Shown piece after piece: positions 1-6,542 of a DNA stretch of 6,750 nucleotides (positions within the stretch are counted from its first letter, which is position 1; each line of letters opens with the position of its first letter). Under the pieces are notes generated by a model. The model was not told the origin of the DNA, made no database searches, and saw only the letters and a program-made list of their open reading frames with translations. The stretch is from Planctomycetota bacterium (GTDB lineage Bacteria > Planctomycetota > Phycisphaerae > UBA1845 > PWPN01), in the NCBI GenBank assembly GCA_020346805.1, contig CP070790.1, positions 2,047,413-2,054,162 of the forward strand. The letters are read 5' to 3'. A program made the position numbers and the translations under genes.

Positions 1-582
1 CTGATCGGTGGATCAGTGATTGTGGTTTGTGTTTTCGTAGGCTGGCGGGCGGCATATGCAGACCAGAGCTGGGCGGTTCGGGCGGTCAAGTGGTGGCTGT
101 ATCATGTGGTCTATCGGGTGGTGACCAGCCGATCGTGGCTGATGCGGACCTGCATGATTGCGGCCAATAACAGCTTGATCTGTTTAACGGCAGTGGTACT
201 CGGGGCATTCGGACATGTAGCCTGGGCGGCGGTTGCCTGTATTGGCTTGGGCCTGGGGATTGCCCTGCATCTGATGATCGGGACGAGGCCGATAGATGTT
301 GATGTAGTTGAAGAGGAAATTCCCGTTTCACGAAACAAGGCATTGACCACAATCGGCATGCTGCTGAATCTGCTGGAGGTGCCGGCAATCATGCTGAGTG
401 CGGGTTTGAGTCTGGCTCAGGGAGCATTGACACCTACCATCAGCTTATCGATGGCCTTGGGAATTTTTGTCAGGTTCGCTTTGCCGATGTTCGTACTGGG
501 AGCCGCAGGGGAATCGCTATGGATGGGTTACGACACCAACATATCCAAGCTCTGGCCGCCTAAGGATTCGACGCTTGAATGA
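1..582 (+). CDS. Multi-pass membrane protein, unrecognised, 5'-truncated by window edge
   Basis: The reading frame is open from base 1 to a TGA at 580-582, giving 193 visible residues. A GTG at 16 could serve as a start, but the frame continues upstream of it with hydrophobic codons (LIGGS) and no ribosome-binding site can be seen, so the gene most likely begins outside the window. Numbering from that GTG, there is a hydrophobic segment at the very N-terminus (about 1-14), a basic Trp/Arg-rich stretch (about 20-45), a long hydrophobic region probably holding two membrane helices (about 54-88), an acidic loop with DVVEEE (about 94-101), then two more hydrophobic segments (about 111-135 and 141-165). 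The tail is short and polar. This predicts an inner-membrane protein with about five helices. I recognise no family motif and assign no function. It converges on the secreted dockerin-like gene about 100 bp downstream. Confidence 0.75.
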   Translation: MIGGSVIVVCVFVGWRAAYADQSWAVRAVKWWLYHVVYRVVTSRSWLMRTCMIAANNSLICLTAVVLGAFGHVAWAAVACIGLGLGIALHLMIGTRPIDVDVVEEEIPVSRNKALTTIGMLLNLLEVPAIMLSAGLSLAQGALTPTISLSMALGIFVRFALPMFVLGAAGESLWMGYDTNISKLWPPKDSTLE

Positions 583-684
583 AAGAGGACAAAAGTCAAC
601 CTACTCATTTTCTCTACCAATGATCATCAGGCATAACCTAACCTAATAGCTTACTATACAACTATAAGAAAGAAGAAATCAAAA
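583..684. other. Convergent intergenic gap, no clear terminator
   Basis: This is an AT-rich stretch between the stop codons of two convergent genes. I looked for a GC-rich hairpin followed by a T-run on either strand and found only weak 4-bp dyads, for example ATAG/CTAT at 646-657. It contains the short direct repeat ACCTAACCTAA. No gene is visible. Confidence 0.5.
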
Positions 685-2715
685 TCAGCCATCACAAGCC
701 GGATTTGCCGGCACATCAGGTCCGCTGGCACAGGTTTCAAACGGTCCCGAAAAATCGTTTCCATCAACATCGCCGTCACCACCTGCCGGCTCCTGATCAA
801 AACATTTACATTCCGGAGTCGGGCTTACACCGGAACCGCCGTAACAGACCTGAAACACAGCAAAGTCATCCTGATCAACATCACCGTCGTTGTCCGCATC
901 GGCAAATGGATCATGGCAGCACAAGTAATCACTACAGGACACCCCGTCGCCCTGGTATACTCCATTGAGGTTGTTCAAGCAGTCATCCCTCGAGGTCACA
1001 ACGCATGTGGTGTTCTTTAAGCAGCACGCACCCCCTCCCTGGAAAACACCGTCGTACAGAACCAATTCATCGAATATCAACGCCTCTTCGGAGGTGTTGA
1101 CCTCTATGCATCTTTCTGTCACGGCAGACGGGCAATCGGCGTCGGTTTCACATTCACCGCCATCGTTCTCACCGCCTAAGCAACGACGGTAAGGTTCCAG
1201 TTCCGTTCCGTAATTGATGCACGTCGGAGTAGTACCGTCCAGCCCCTGACCGGGTCCCAGCGCGATCTTGTTGAAAGGCCCATAAGGACCACCCTCGGGG
1301 CCATCCTTGCGAGGCACGCGGGCCACAAAATACGGATTGGGCATCGGCGGGATTTGTTCCGGCGGATCGGCAGGACAGTCGGCGTCGGTCGTACAAGGCA
1401 GACCATGATTTATACCTTCGAAACATTTCCATTCATCACATGGCTTCACACATTTTCCACCGGTATGTATGGCCTCGGACTTGTCGTTATAAAGCCTGAC
1501 CTCCATGTAGTCCGCCCCGATGGCAAACTGGACTTTGTTCAATCCCCAAGCCGTTCGGGCATCCCATCTATCCGGATCAATGAGGTGTTCGGGGGTCATT
1601 GGTATGTCAAAAGCGGGAGCTTTTAATTCAGACCACTGCAATCCGTCAAAAACGACCAGTCGCCAAAGCGAGGGTCTCCAACCCTGGTCCCGGTCACAAG
1701 GATTACTATCCAGAACCGCCATGAAGCCTATGGCCAAACTGTTGTGGCGTTGACCGTCCCCGGGATACACTGCTTGCCAGAATGGGCCGTTTGAGCATTG
1801 GAGGTCTTCCGTGCAGGACATGCCATCCAGTGGGCCTCCAACACAGGCTATGCAATCGGCATTGGTGGCACAGGGCTTACCGGTGTTTCTACAGGTATTC
1901 GTATCAGGATCGCAAAAAGAACAATCGTCATTGGTGGTGCAGGGTTCACCGGTGTTACTACAGGTATAGGTAGTAACGGTGTCGCAGGTACCACCGCAAC
2001 TGACATTATCGCCATTGTACTTACAAGCACAGTCGTGAGGCCGCTCACAGTCATGTCTTATGAAGTTGAGCGGCGCACGATCGTCATCCAAAAACAGCTC
2101 TACGTAGAAGACAAGGACTCCGTAATTACCGCAGCTACCCGTGGGTATGTTAAATTGGCCCTTGAGGGCCTCAGGGCGCAATCCACGATCCATGGAGTCG
2201 ACGTAATTGGGATGCACCACTGGATAAGCATAAGGCATATCAATCGGTCCCCTACCATTGATGAAGGAGTAGTCATTAATGTTGTCTGCATGGTCAAGAA
2301 TCTGTTGGGTCATGTCGTGAACGTGACTTTTGATCATTACATATTTCGACCTGGACAAATTCTCCCCGGACATTTGATGGACCTCCACCCCATATCCTTC
2401 CGTAAGCTCAGGTGGATTACACTTATTAGACCCATCACCCACCAGCGTGTGATCAACCGACTCATAACCAGGATCAGGCCAGAGGGGAGCGGTGCATACC
2501 CCGTCCGCAGGCCAGAAATCCAGGAATCCATTTTGATCAGGGGAGTCAGTTGTACAATTGCACGCACCATTGGGATCCGTTGGCGGCGGGTCACAATATC
2601 GATCGAAATCATCACAAAACACCGGTTCGCTTATGCCCGAGCAGCGGCTGGCCCTCACCTCAGAAGCACAGGCCAGAATAAACAGGGCACATATTGCAAT
2701 CATGAAGTTTCTCAT
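685..2715 (-). CDS. Secreted cysteine-rich protein with C-terminal dockerin-like modules (676 aa)
   Basis: This is a probable exported structural or surface protein with no recognisable catalytic motif. An N-terminal signal peptide (residues 1-22) has a hydrophobic core and a V-R-A cleavage site; I13-L-A-C16 could instead be a poor lipobox. The protein has 48 cysteines. A motif of type C-x(5-8)-C-x(4-5)-C, ending in forms such as CTTDADCP, occurs about five times, at residues 252-265, 275-288, 291-307, 430-447 and 511-528. Residues 561-600 form a GACC...C...DC...G.YQGDG..C....CC module. Residues 606-617 are a complete dockerin/EF-hand calcium loop (D606, D608, D610, G611, V613, D617), and a degenerate second copy lies around 647-654. 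Each copy is followed by a shared 'DF..F..C..G.....P.C' tail. This architecture is typical of large secreted proteins of Phycisphaerae. The ATG at 2713-2715 sits 7 nt from a GGAGG. Residues 30-250 and 310-420 are unassigned. It appears to be monocistronic. Confidence 0.85.
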   Translation of the reverse strand: MRNFMIAICALFILACASEVRASRCSGISEPVFCDDFDRYCDPPPTDPNGACNCTTDSPDQNGFLDFWPADGVCTAPLWPDPGYESVDHTLVGDGSNKCNPPELTEGYGVEVHQMSGENLSRSKYVMIKSHVHDMTQQILDHADNINDYSFINGRGPIDMPYAYPVVHPNYVDSMDRGLRPEALKGQFNIPTGSCGNYGVLVFYVELFLDDDRAPLNFIRHDCERPHDCACKYNGDNVSCGGTCDTVTTYTCSNTGEPCTTNDDCSFCDPDTNTCRNTGKPCATNADCIACVGGPLDGMSCTEDLQCSNGPFWQAVYPGDGQRHNSLAIGFMAVLDSNPCDRDQGWRPSLWRLVVFDGLQWSELKAPAFDIPMTPEHLIDPDRWDARTAWGLNKVQFAIGADYMEVRLYNDKSEAIHTGGKCVKPCDEWKCFEGINHGLPCTTDADCPADPPEQIPPMPNPYFVARVPRKDGPEGGPYGPFNKIALGPGQGLDGTTPTCINYGTELEPYRRCLGGENDGGECETDADCPSAVTERCIEVNTSEEALIFDELVLYDGVFQGGGACCLKNTTCVVTSRDDCLNNLNGVYQGDGVSCSDYLCCHDPFADADNDGDVDQDDFAVFQVCYGGSGVSPTPECKCFDQEPAGGDGDVDGNDFSGPFETCASGPDVPANPACDG
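688..915 (-). other. Dockerin-like tandem module region (residues 601-676)
   Basis: Two consecutive copies of a module built as D-G-D-V-D-x-x-D-F followed by F-x-x-C-x-x-G, then a proline and a cysteine, end the protein. The first copy has all acidic positions of a type I dockerin calcium loop. The second keeps only the later ligands (D647, D649, D651, D654) and lacks the first acids. In cellulosomal bacteria dockerins bind cohesins. In planctomycetes similar modules are common at C-termini with no proven partner, so a role in attachment or protein assembly is inference. Confidence 0.65.
916..1035 (-). other. GACC cysteine module (residues 561-600)
   Basis: A domain of about 40 residues starting GGACC and ending LCC has seven cysteines spaced GACC-x(5)-C-x(7)-DC-x(14)-C-x(4)-CC, with a conserved-looking G-V-Y-Q-G-D-G segment before its last cysteines. 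I have seen this style of module immediately before dockerin-like tails in Phycisphaerae proteins. It is probably disulfide-stabilised outside the cytoplasm. Its function is not known to me. Confidence 0.5.
1853..1968. repeat. Imperfect tandem repeat, 69-bp period
   Basis: Bases 1853-1899 and 1922-1968 match at about 40 of 47 positions, 69 bp apart. The period is 23 codons, and the copies encode adjacent cysteine motifs of the secreted protein: CRNTGKPCATNADC (residues 275-288) and CSNTGEPCTTNDDC (residues 252-265). The conservation at DNA level suggests a fairly recent internal duplication of one cysteine motif. Confidence 0.75.
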
Positions 2716-2722
2716 TTCCAGG

Positions 2723-2727
2723 CCTCC
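2723..2727 (-). promoter_or_regulatory. Ribosome-binding site of the dockerin-like gene
   Basis: Reading the minus strand, GGAGG lies 7 nt before the ATG at 2715. This fixes the start and keeps the full signal peptide. Confidence 0.8.
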
Positions 2728-2871
2728 GTATTTTTGAGTAACCAGATGTGCCGCTAAAAGTTTATGCCTCTTTAATCTGCACCTGATGTTTACATATACA
2801 TGTCCAGAACCGATTAAGGACCGGGAACGATATTTACTAAATGTTACACTAGATAAATGCTCTCAATATTT

Positions 2872-2899
2872 AGTTTACAGTATATTAATAATATGTCAA
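2872..2899 (-). promoter_or_regulatory. Candidate sigma70-type promoter for the dockerin-like gene
   Basis: On the minus strand a perfect TTGACA (-35, plus-strand bases 2894-2899) is followed after 16 bp by TAAACT (-10, bases 2872-2877), which matches TATAAT at four of six positions. The surroundings are strongly AT-rich. Transcription would start near 2865 and leave a leader of about 150 nt before the ATG. This is a consensus match only. Confidence 0.4.
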
Positions 2900-3097
2900 C
2901 ACATGTTGGGCTTTTTCTTTATCTGTTACAGACCGATTGTTACTTGCCGGCTTTAAAATACATTCCAGCAACAGCTTAGATCACTTCAAGCCGAATCGTG
3001 CAGAAGGCAAACCACCCATAGACAAAATGAGCGGTGATCTTATTCAGGATTTGGGGAATAGTTATAAGTGTTTAGCGTTTATAAGTTCCATTAGGAC

Positions 3098-3116
3098 TAT
3101 CCGCCGATGGCGGATA
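3098..3116. repeat. Perfect 8-bp inverted repeat with 3-nt loop
   Basis: TATCCGCC and GGCGGATA flank GAT, forming a compact GC-rich hairpin. No T-run follows on the plus strand; the bases after it are AA, then ATTCC. With no gene ending just upstream, it looks more like a palindromic intergenic repeat unit than a terminator. Confidence 0.75.
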
Positions 3117-3137
3117 AATTCCAACGGGAATCAGGAG

Positions 3138-3316
3138 TCTCAATCAAGTTGAGAATGATGTGATGGTTGGTTGGGAATGAAAAGGAAGGTGTATTGGGAA
3201 TGACCGGATTCCCGGAGTTTCCCCGCTGTGGTGGGATCAAGTCGGTGAATGACAAAAGAGGGTATGCCGGTAATAACGGGATCAGAATGAAGCGGGTAAA
3301 AGCCGCCCCGCTTATT
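3138..3316. repeat. Cluster of small inverted repeats, decayed palindromic repeat element
   Basis: In order: TCTCAA/TTGAGA (3138-3154, 5-nt loop); GGGAAT/ATTCCC (3196-3213, 6-nt loop); CCCGC/GTGGG with a G-T wobble (3222-3235); AAGCGGG/CCCGCTT (3290-3313, 10-nt loop). The words GGATTCCCGG, GATCAAGTC and GAATGAC occur in an order resembling a palindromic intergenic repeat family seen in many bacteria (forms like 'ggattcccgg...gggaatgac'). Here the copy looks diverged or interrupted. The dyads are visible in the sequence; membership in a repeat family is inference. Confidence 0.45.
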
Positions 3317-3329
3317 ATAAACAATTATC

Positions 3330-3359
3330 TTGACACAAGAGGGCAAATCTGAGAATAAT
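3330..3359 (+). promoter_or_regulatory. Candidate sigma70-type promoter for the GAF-HD-GYP gene
   Basis: A perfect TTGACA (3330-3335) is followed after 18 bp by AATAAT (3354-3359), a five-of-six match to TATAAT. The predicted transcript would begin around 3366 with a leader of about 110 nt. It lies just downstream of the inverted-repeat cluster. This is a consensus match only. Confidence 0.45.
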
Positions 3360-3465
3360 GAGCAATTAAACAGGCAAGGGAGTAACTAGTTGAGTAAAAC
3401 ATATAATTTCGGCAAGATACATTTCGGGAACTGAAGTTCATACCAGGGTAATTGCTCAAAGTTTC

Positions 3466-3473
3466 GGAGAAAG
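3466..3473 (+). promoter_or_regulatory. Ribosome-binding site deciding a TTG start
   Basis: GGAGAAAG ends 3 nt before the TTG at 3477, with the core GGAG about 7 nt away. The frame is open back to a TGA at 3432-3434 with no ATG or GTG between, and the first internal ATG would remove most of the first half of the GAF domain. TTG at 3477 is therefore the best start. Confidence 0.7.
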
Positions 3474-3476
3474 ATC

Positions 3477-4646
3477 TTGAGCCGAATTGAAAATCTCGAA
3501 GAACATTTGATACGGCTGAACCAGATCGGGATCGCCCTTTCCAACGAACAAGATCTCAATAAGTTGCTGGCGACCATTTTGCAGGAAGCCAGGAGCTTCA
3601 CCAATGCGGAGGGAGGCACGCTGTACAGCGTGGAAGGAAAACGGCTGCAATTCATGGCCACACAAAATGACGTTCTTGATCAACGAAACAATCAAGTATC
3701 CGGCCCGATCGCCAATACCAAACTGAGTTTGTCACTCACCAAGAACAGTATGGCGGGCTACGTAGGACTGACGGGAGAGGTGATTTATCTGGATGATGTT
3801 TATGAAATTCCCGCCGACCGTCCCTACCACTTCAATTCCCAATTCGATCGTCAAAATCAGTATCGTTCAAAATCGATGCTGGTGCTGCCGATGAAGGGTC
3901 CGGACGGTACGATTCTGGGAGTTCTGCAGCTAATAAATGCCCGAGACAAGAAAGGGGAAATTGTTTCCTTCGATCCACAGTGGGAAGAGCTGGTTATGTC
4001 ATTGGCTTCGCAGGCGGCGGTTGCCATTCGAAATGTACGCCTGACGGAGGAATTAAAATCGGCATACTTCGATACCATCTTCCGTTTGTCGGTGGCGGTG
4101 GAATACAAAGACGGAGAAACGGTCAACCACATTCGGCGAATGGCCCACTATGCGGCACTGATTGCCGAAGAAATAGGATTCGACAAGGACCAAGTCGAAC
4201 TGATCCATTATGCCTCACCGATGCACGACATTGGAAAAATAGGAATAAGTGAGTCGATTTTGCATAAGCCGGATCAATTAACGCCGGCGGAATATGAAGA
4301 AATGAAGCTGCATACGGTAATGGGGGGTCGTATCTTTGCGGGGGCTAAGGCCCCGGTCTTGAAGATGTCGGCATCGATAGCGTTAACCCATCACGAAAAA
4401 CACGATGGCAGCGGCTATCCCAAAGGACTGAAGGGCGATGAAATACCGATCGAAGGCCGAATAGCGGCCCTGGCTGATGTTTTCGATGCCTTGAGTTCAA
4501 ATCGCTGCTACAAACCGTCCATCCCGGTGGAAAAATGTCTGGAAATGATCAAGACCGAAAGCGGGTACCATTTTCATCCCGAGGTGGTCGATGCGTTCAT
4601 GCGAAGGTTGGACGACGTGTTGACCATACGGGAAAACTATCCGTAG
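3477..4646 (+). CDS. GAF domain-HD-GYP domain protein, probable c-di-GMP phosphodiesterase (389 aa)
   Basis: Probable soluble enzyme that hydrolyses the second messenger cyclic di-GMP, with a sensory GAF domain (about residues 24-186) joined by a short helix to an HD-GYP domain (about 203-385). There is no signal peptide or membrane segment. The catalytic set appears complete: E214 and H218 (E-T-V-N-H), H250-D251 in HDIGK with K254, H279 in KLHT, H305-H306 in THHEKHD, the G313-Y314-P315 signature, and D334 in LADVFDAL. An E-x3-H in front of HD is the pattern I associate with trinuclear-metal HD-GYP enzymes such as PmGH of Persephonella marina, which also carries a GAF domain. The GAF ligand cannot be told from sequence. 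The start is TTG. The gene converges on the sulfatase gene with 21 bp between stop codons. No cyclase, response regulator or c-di-GMP receptor is visible nearby, so the process it controls is unknown. Confidence 0.9.
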   Translation: MSRIENLEEHLIRLNQIGIALSNEQDLNKLLATILQEARSFTNAEGGTLYSVEGKRLQFMATQNDVLDQRNNQVSGPIANTKLSLSLTKNSMAGYVGLTGEVIYLDDVYEIPADRPYHFNSQFDRQNQYRSKSMLVLPMKGPDGTILGVLQLINARDKKGEIVSFDPQWEELVMSLASQAAVAIRNVRLTEELKSAYFDTIFRLSVAVEYKDGETVNHIRRMAHYAALIAEEIGFDKDQVELIHYASPMHDIGKIGISESILHKPDQLTPAEYEEMKLHTVMGGRIFAGAKAPVLKMSASIALTHHEKHDGSGYPKGLKGDEIPIEGRIAALADVFDALSSNRCYKPSIPVEKCLEMIKTESGYHFHPEVVDAFMRRLDDVLTIRENYP

Positions 4647-4667
4647 GCAAACAAATAGGTGAGTTTA

Positions 4668-6077
4668 TTACTCAGCAGCAGGTTTCGTTGATTCCATAAA
4701 TTTTTCGGCCATTGCCTTGAGCTTTTCGACGATGTCGGGATTTTGTTCGGCGAGGTCGTGCTGCTCAGCGGGGTCTCCTTCGAGATCGAACAGTCCGATT
4801 TTTGCAAACACGTCTCCGGTCATTACCCCGGGATACTGACTTGGATGGGCCTGCTCAAAAGGAGCAATGATACGAACGCCATCGGGTGCGCGTCGATCGG
4901 CCCATTTATCGTCTGATTTCCATACTTTCTCCTTTTTGGGGCCGGGAGACTTAAGATGTAATTTCCATTTGCCGCTCCGCACCGTACGAAGGCGATCGCC
5001 GGCATAACTAAAGATGGCTTCATGTGGGGTTTGGGCTTTTGAGGTCAATAAGGGCATGATGTTTTTACCATCAATGATCCTGTCCTTGGGTTCATCGATT
5101 CCGGCGGCATTCAGGGCGGTAGTGTAAAGGTCAACGATGACGGCGGGTTGACGGCTGACGTGTCCGGGTGGGATTTTGCCGGGCCAGCGGGCGATCAATG
5201 GTACCCTGATCCCCCCTTCCCAGGTGCGGCCCTTCATGCCCCGCAGGCCTCCGGTACTGCCACCGTACCAGGGCCCGTTGTCGCTGGTGAAGAAAACGAG
5301 TGTTTGTTCATCCAGTCCCAATATCTTGAGACGATCTATGATCCGGCCTACGCTCCAATCGATTTCGGTAATAACGTCGCCATACAGGCCGGTACCGGTT
5401 TTTTTGTAGAAACGCTCGGAGGCGGCCAATGGTTTGTGGGGCATGGCGTGTGGAAAGTAGATGAAAAAGGGTCGATTCTTGTTGCGTTCGATGAAATCGA
5501 GGGCCCGTTCGGTGTATCTTTTGGTGAGAGTGGCTTGCACCACCGGATATTCCACGACCTTGTCGCCATCGATAAGTTCTACGGGGTGCATGTCGTTGCT
5601 GTAGAGGATGCCGAGATATTCATCGTAACCGTTGCGTATAGGGAAGAATTCGGTTCGATGTCCGAGATGCCATTTGCCGATACAGATCGTTCGATAACCG
5701 GCGGCCTTGAATGCCTCGCCGAGGGTGATTTCGGAAGCGGGTATGCCGATATCGTTCTGGCCTGCGTCGGGACAGGGATTTCTTACTACACCGGTGCGGA
5801 TGGCATAACGTCCGGTCTGTAATGAGGCACGTGCCGGCGCGCAATATGGGTACGTACTATAAAAATTGGTAAGACGCGCTCCTTCGGCAGCCAGGCGATC
5901 GATATTGGGAGTCTTGAACTCGGGGTGTCCGAAACAAGCCAGATCACCCCAGCCAAGATCGTCGGCGTAGATGATTATGACATTGGTGTATTTGGGCTCT
6001 TCAAAACCGTAAACATTTGAGCACACCGACAAAAAGACGATCGCCAGGCAAAATAGTATACCAATACGATGAGTCAT
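4668..6077 (-). CDS. Secreted formylglycine-dependent S1-family sulfatase (469 aa)
   Basis: Removes sulfate esters from a substrate, probably a sulfated polysaccharide or oligosaccharide. Numbering from the ATG at 6077: signal peptide 1-24 (hydrophobic core, V-Y-G cleavage site); D39-D40 metal ligands in YADDLGWGD; the catalytic signature C79-x-P-x-R83 within CAPARASLQTGR, where C79 would become formylglycine; second signature G134-K-W-H137; H210 and H214 in PHAMPH; D266-N267 in SDNGP; K283 in GMKGR; and the usual C-terminal LFDLEGDPAEQHDL segment followed by a helix. All expected active-site residues are present and the length is normal for the family. The frame extends upstream to an ATG at 6143, but that would add 22 polar residues before the signal peptide. 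The ATG at 6077 has AAGGAG 7 nt upstream and is much preferred. It resembles arylsulfatase A / GalNAc-6-sulfatase types; the exact substrate cannot be inferred. No sulfatase-maturating enzyme lies in the window. Confidence 0.93.
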   Translation of the reverse strand: MTHRIGILFCLAIVFLSVCSNVYGFEEPKYTNVIIIYADDLGWGDLACFGHPEFKTPNIDRLAAEGARLTNFYSTYPYCAPARASLQTGRYAIRTGVVRNPCPDAGQNDIGIPASEITLGEAFKAAGYRTICIGKWHLGHRTEFFPIRNGYDEYLGILYSNDMHPVELIDGDKVVEYPVVQATLTKRYTERALDFIERNKNRPFFIYFPHAMPHKPLAASERFYKKTGTGLYGDVITEIDWSVGRIIDRLKILGLDEQTLVFFTSDNGPWYGGSTGGLRGMKGRTWEGGIRVPLIARWPGKIPPGHVSRQPAVIVDLYTTALNAAGIDEPKDRIIDGKNIMPLLTSKAQTPHEAIFSYAGDRLRTVRSGKWKLHLKSPGPKKEKVWKSDDKWADRRAPDGVRIIAPFEQAHPSQYPGVMTGDVFAKIGLFDLEGDPAEQHDLAEQNPDIVEKLKAMAEKFMESTKPAAE

Positions 6078-6084
6078 TTCATGT

Positions 6085-6090
6085 CTCCTT
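6085..6090 (-). promoter_or_regulatory. Ribosome-binding site fixing the sulfatase start
   Basis: On the minus strand AAGGAG lies 7 nt before the ATG at 6077. It puts the signal peptide at the N-terminus and argues against the upstream in-frame ATG at 6143. Confidence 0.85.
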
Positions 6091-6529
6091 TGTGAAGACT
6101 CCTGATAATCGCTCCCCGCCCCCAAAGAAGACGGGCTGCTCATCCTTTGCTTACAGGAAAACGTTTATTTTGTCCATATTATGAACCACCCCCATCAGTG
6201 ACACCATTTTCTATGTTAGGCGCTTCTTCCCCTCAGCTTAAACTCTGTGGAGGAAAATCCTGGTAGTTTCCGAAACTTTTGCTAAAACCAGAGCATGGAG
6301 AAGAAGGGCCGGTATTATAAAACAGCCACGCCGATGCTTCCATAAAATCACTACTAAAGAAGCAGGATATACCAATTCTCGCCCAGACCAGGGCATATGG
6401 CTGGGGATCTACTCGGATATTTCTATTAAGATATTTTCAGAAATTCGTCAATCTTCTGGCCGGAGGGACTTCAGAGTAAAGCCGGTTTCTGGTATCCTTT
6501 TTTAAACTTAATAATGAGGATCTGTAACC

Positions 6530-6534
6530 AGGAG
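6530..6534 (+). promoter_or_regulatory. Ribosome-binding site of the GH38 gene
   Basis: AGGAG lies 8 nt before the ATG at 6543, supporting that start for the partial gene at the right edge. Confidence 0.8.
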
Positions 6535-6542
6535 TAAGTTGA

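Larger units (their letters stand above)
2716..3476. other. Divergent intergenic region between dockerin-like and GAF-HD-GYP genes
   Basis: No gene is supported here on either strand: the few open frames begin at weak codons without ribosome-binding sites and encode low-quality peptides. The left part (about 2780-2910) is very AT-rich and holds the candidate minus-strand promoter. The right part (3098-3313) holds a cluster of small inverted repeats and repeat-like sequence. The last 150 bp contain a candidate plus-strand promoter, a short dyad (GAACT/AGTTC, 3428-3439) and the ribosome-binding site of the HD-GYP gene. Confidence 0.6.
6078..6542. other. Divergent intergenic region between sulfatase and GH38 genes
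   Basis: About 465 bp without a supported gene. The only peptide-like frame I noticed, 16 codons from an ATG at 6295, has no ribosome-binding site. There is a 13-bp dyad AGTTT-CCG-AAACT (6265-6277) and a direct repeat of GATATTT with 14-bp spacing (6416-6436). Promoters for the two flanking genes must be here, but candidates are weak. On the minus strand CATAAT (6178-6183) has a poor -35. On the plus strand AATAAT (6510-6515), 27 bp before the GH38 start, also lacks a good -35. No convincing terminator or riboswitch was seen. Confidence 0.5.

Noticed and set aside
1853..1968. CRISPR-like or mobile repeat
   Set aside because: Only two imperfect copies, in frame within a coding region and encoding a protein motif; no spacer pattern.
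1798..2757. Open frame of 319 codons on the plus strand opposite the dockerin-like gene
   Set aside because: It lies antisense to a gene with a signal peptide, ribosome-binding site and recognisable modules. Its TGI/GGTG repeats are simply the reverse reading of the cysteine repeats. No start signal or family feature was seen.
2937..3152. Possible 71-codon gene in the divergent intergenic region
   Set aside because: It starts with TTG without a ribosome-binding site, has an unremarkable composition, and runs through the palindrome at 3098-3116.
3290..3313. AAGCGGG/CCCGCTT hairpin as a Rho-independent terminator
   Set aside because: No plus-strand gene ends upstream, it has a 10-nt loop, and it is followed by TATTATAA rather than a T-run.
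3458..3468. AAAGTTTCGGA shared with the minus strand near 6270, as a common operator
   Set aside because: An 11-base match between any two places on both strands of a window this size is expected by chance many times.
5148..5822. Open frame of 224 codons on the plus strand opposite the sulfatase gene
   Set aside because: It is fully antisense to a well-supported sulfatase, has no ribosome-binding site, and its low-complexity Gly/Val composition is expected from the reverse of codon-biased sequence.
6078..6143. N-terminal extension of the sulfatase to an ATG at 6143
   Set aside because: It would put 22 polar residues before the signal peptide, and the AAGGAG site lies before the ATG at 6077 instead.
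6295..6345. Short 16-codon open frame (MEKKGRYYKTATPMLP)
   Set aside because: No ribosome-binding site at a suitable distance; a frame this short is expected by chance.
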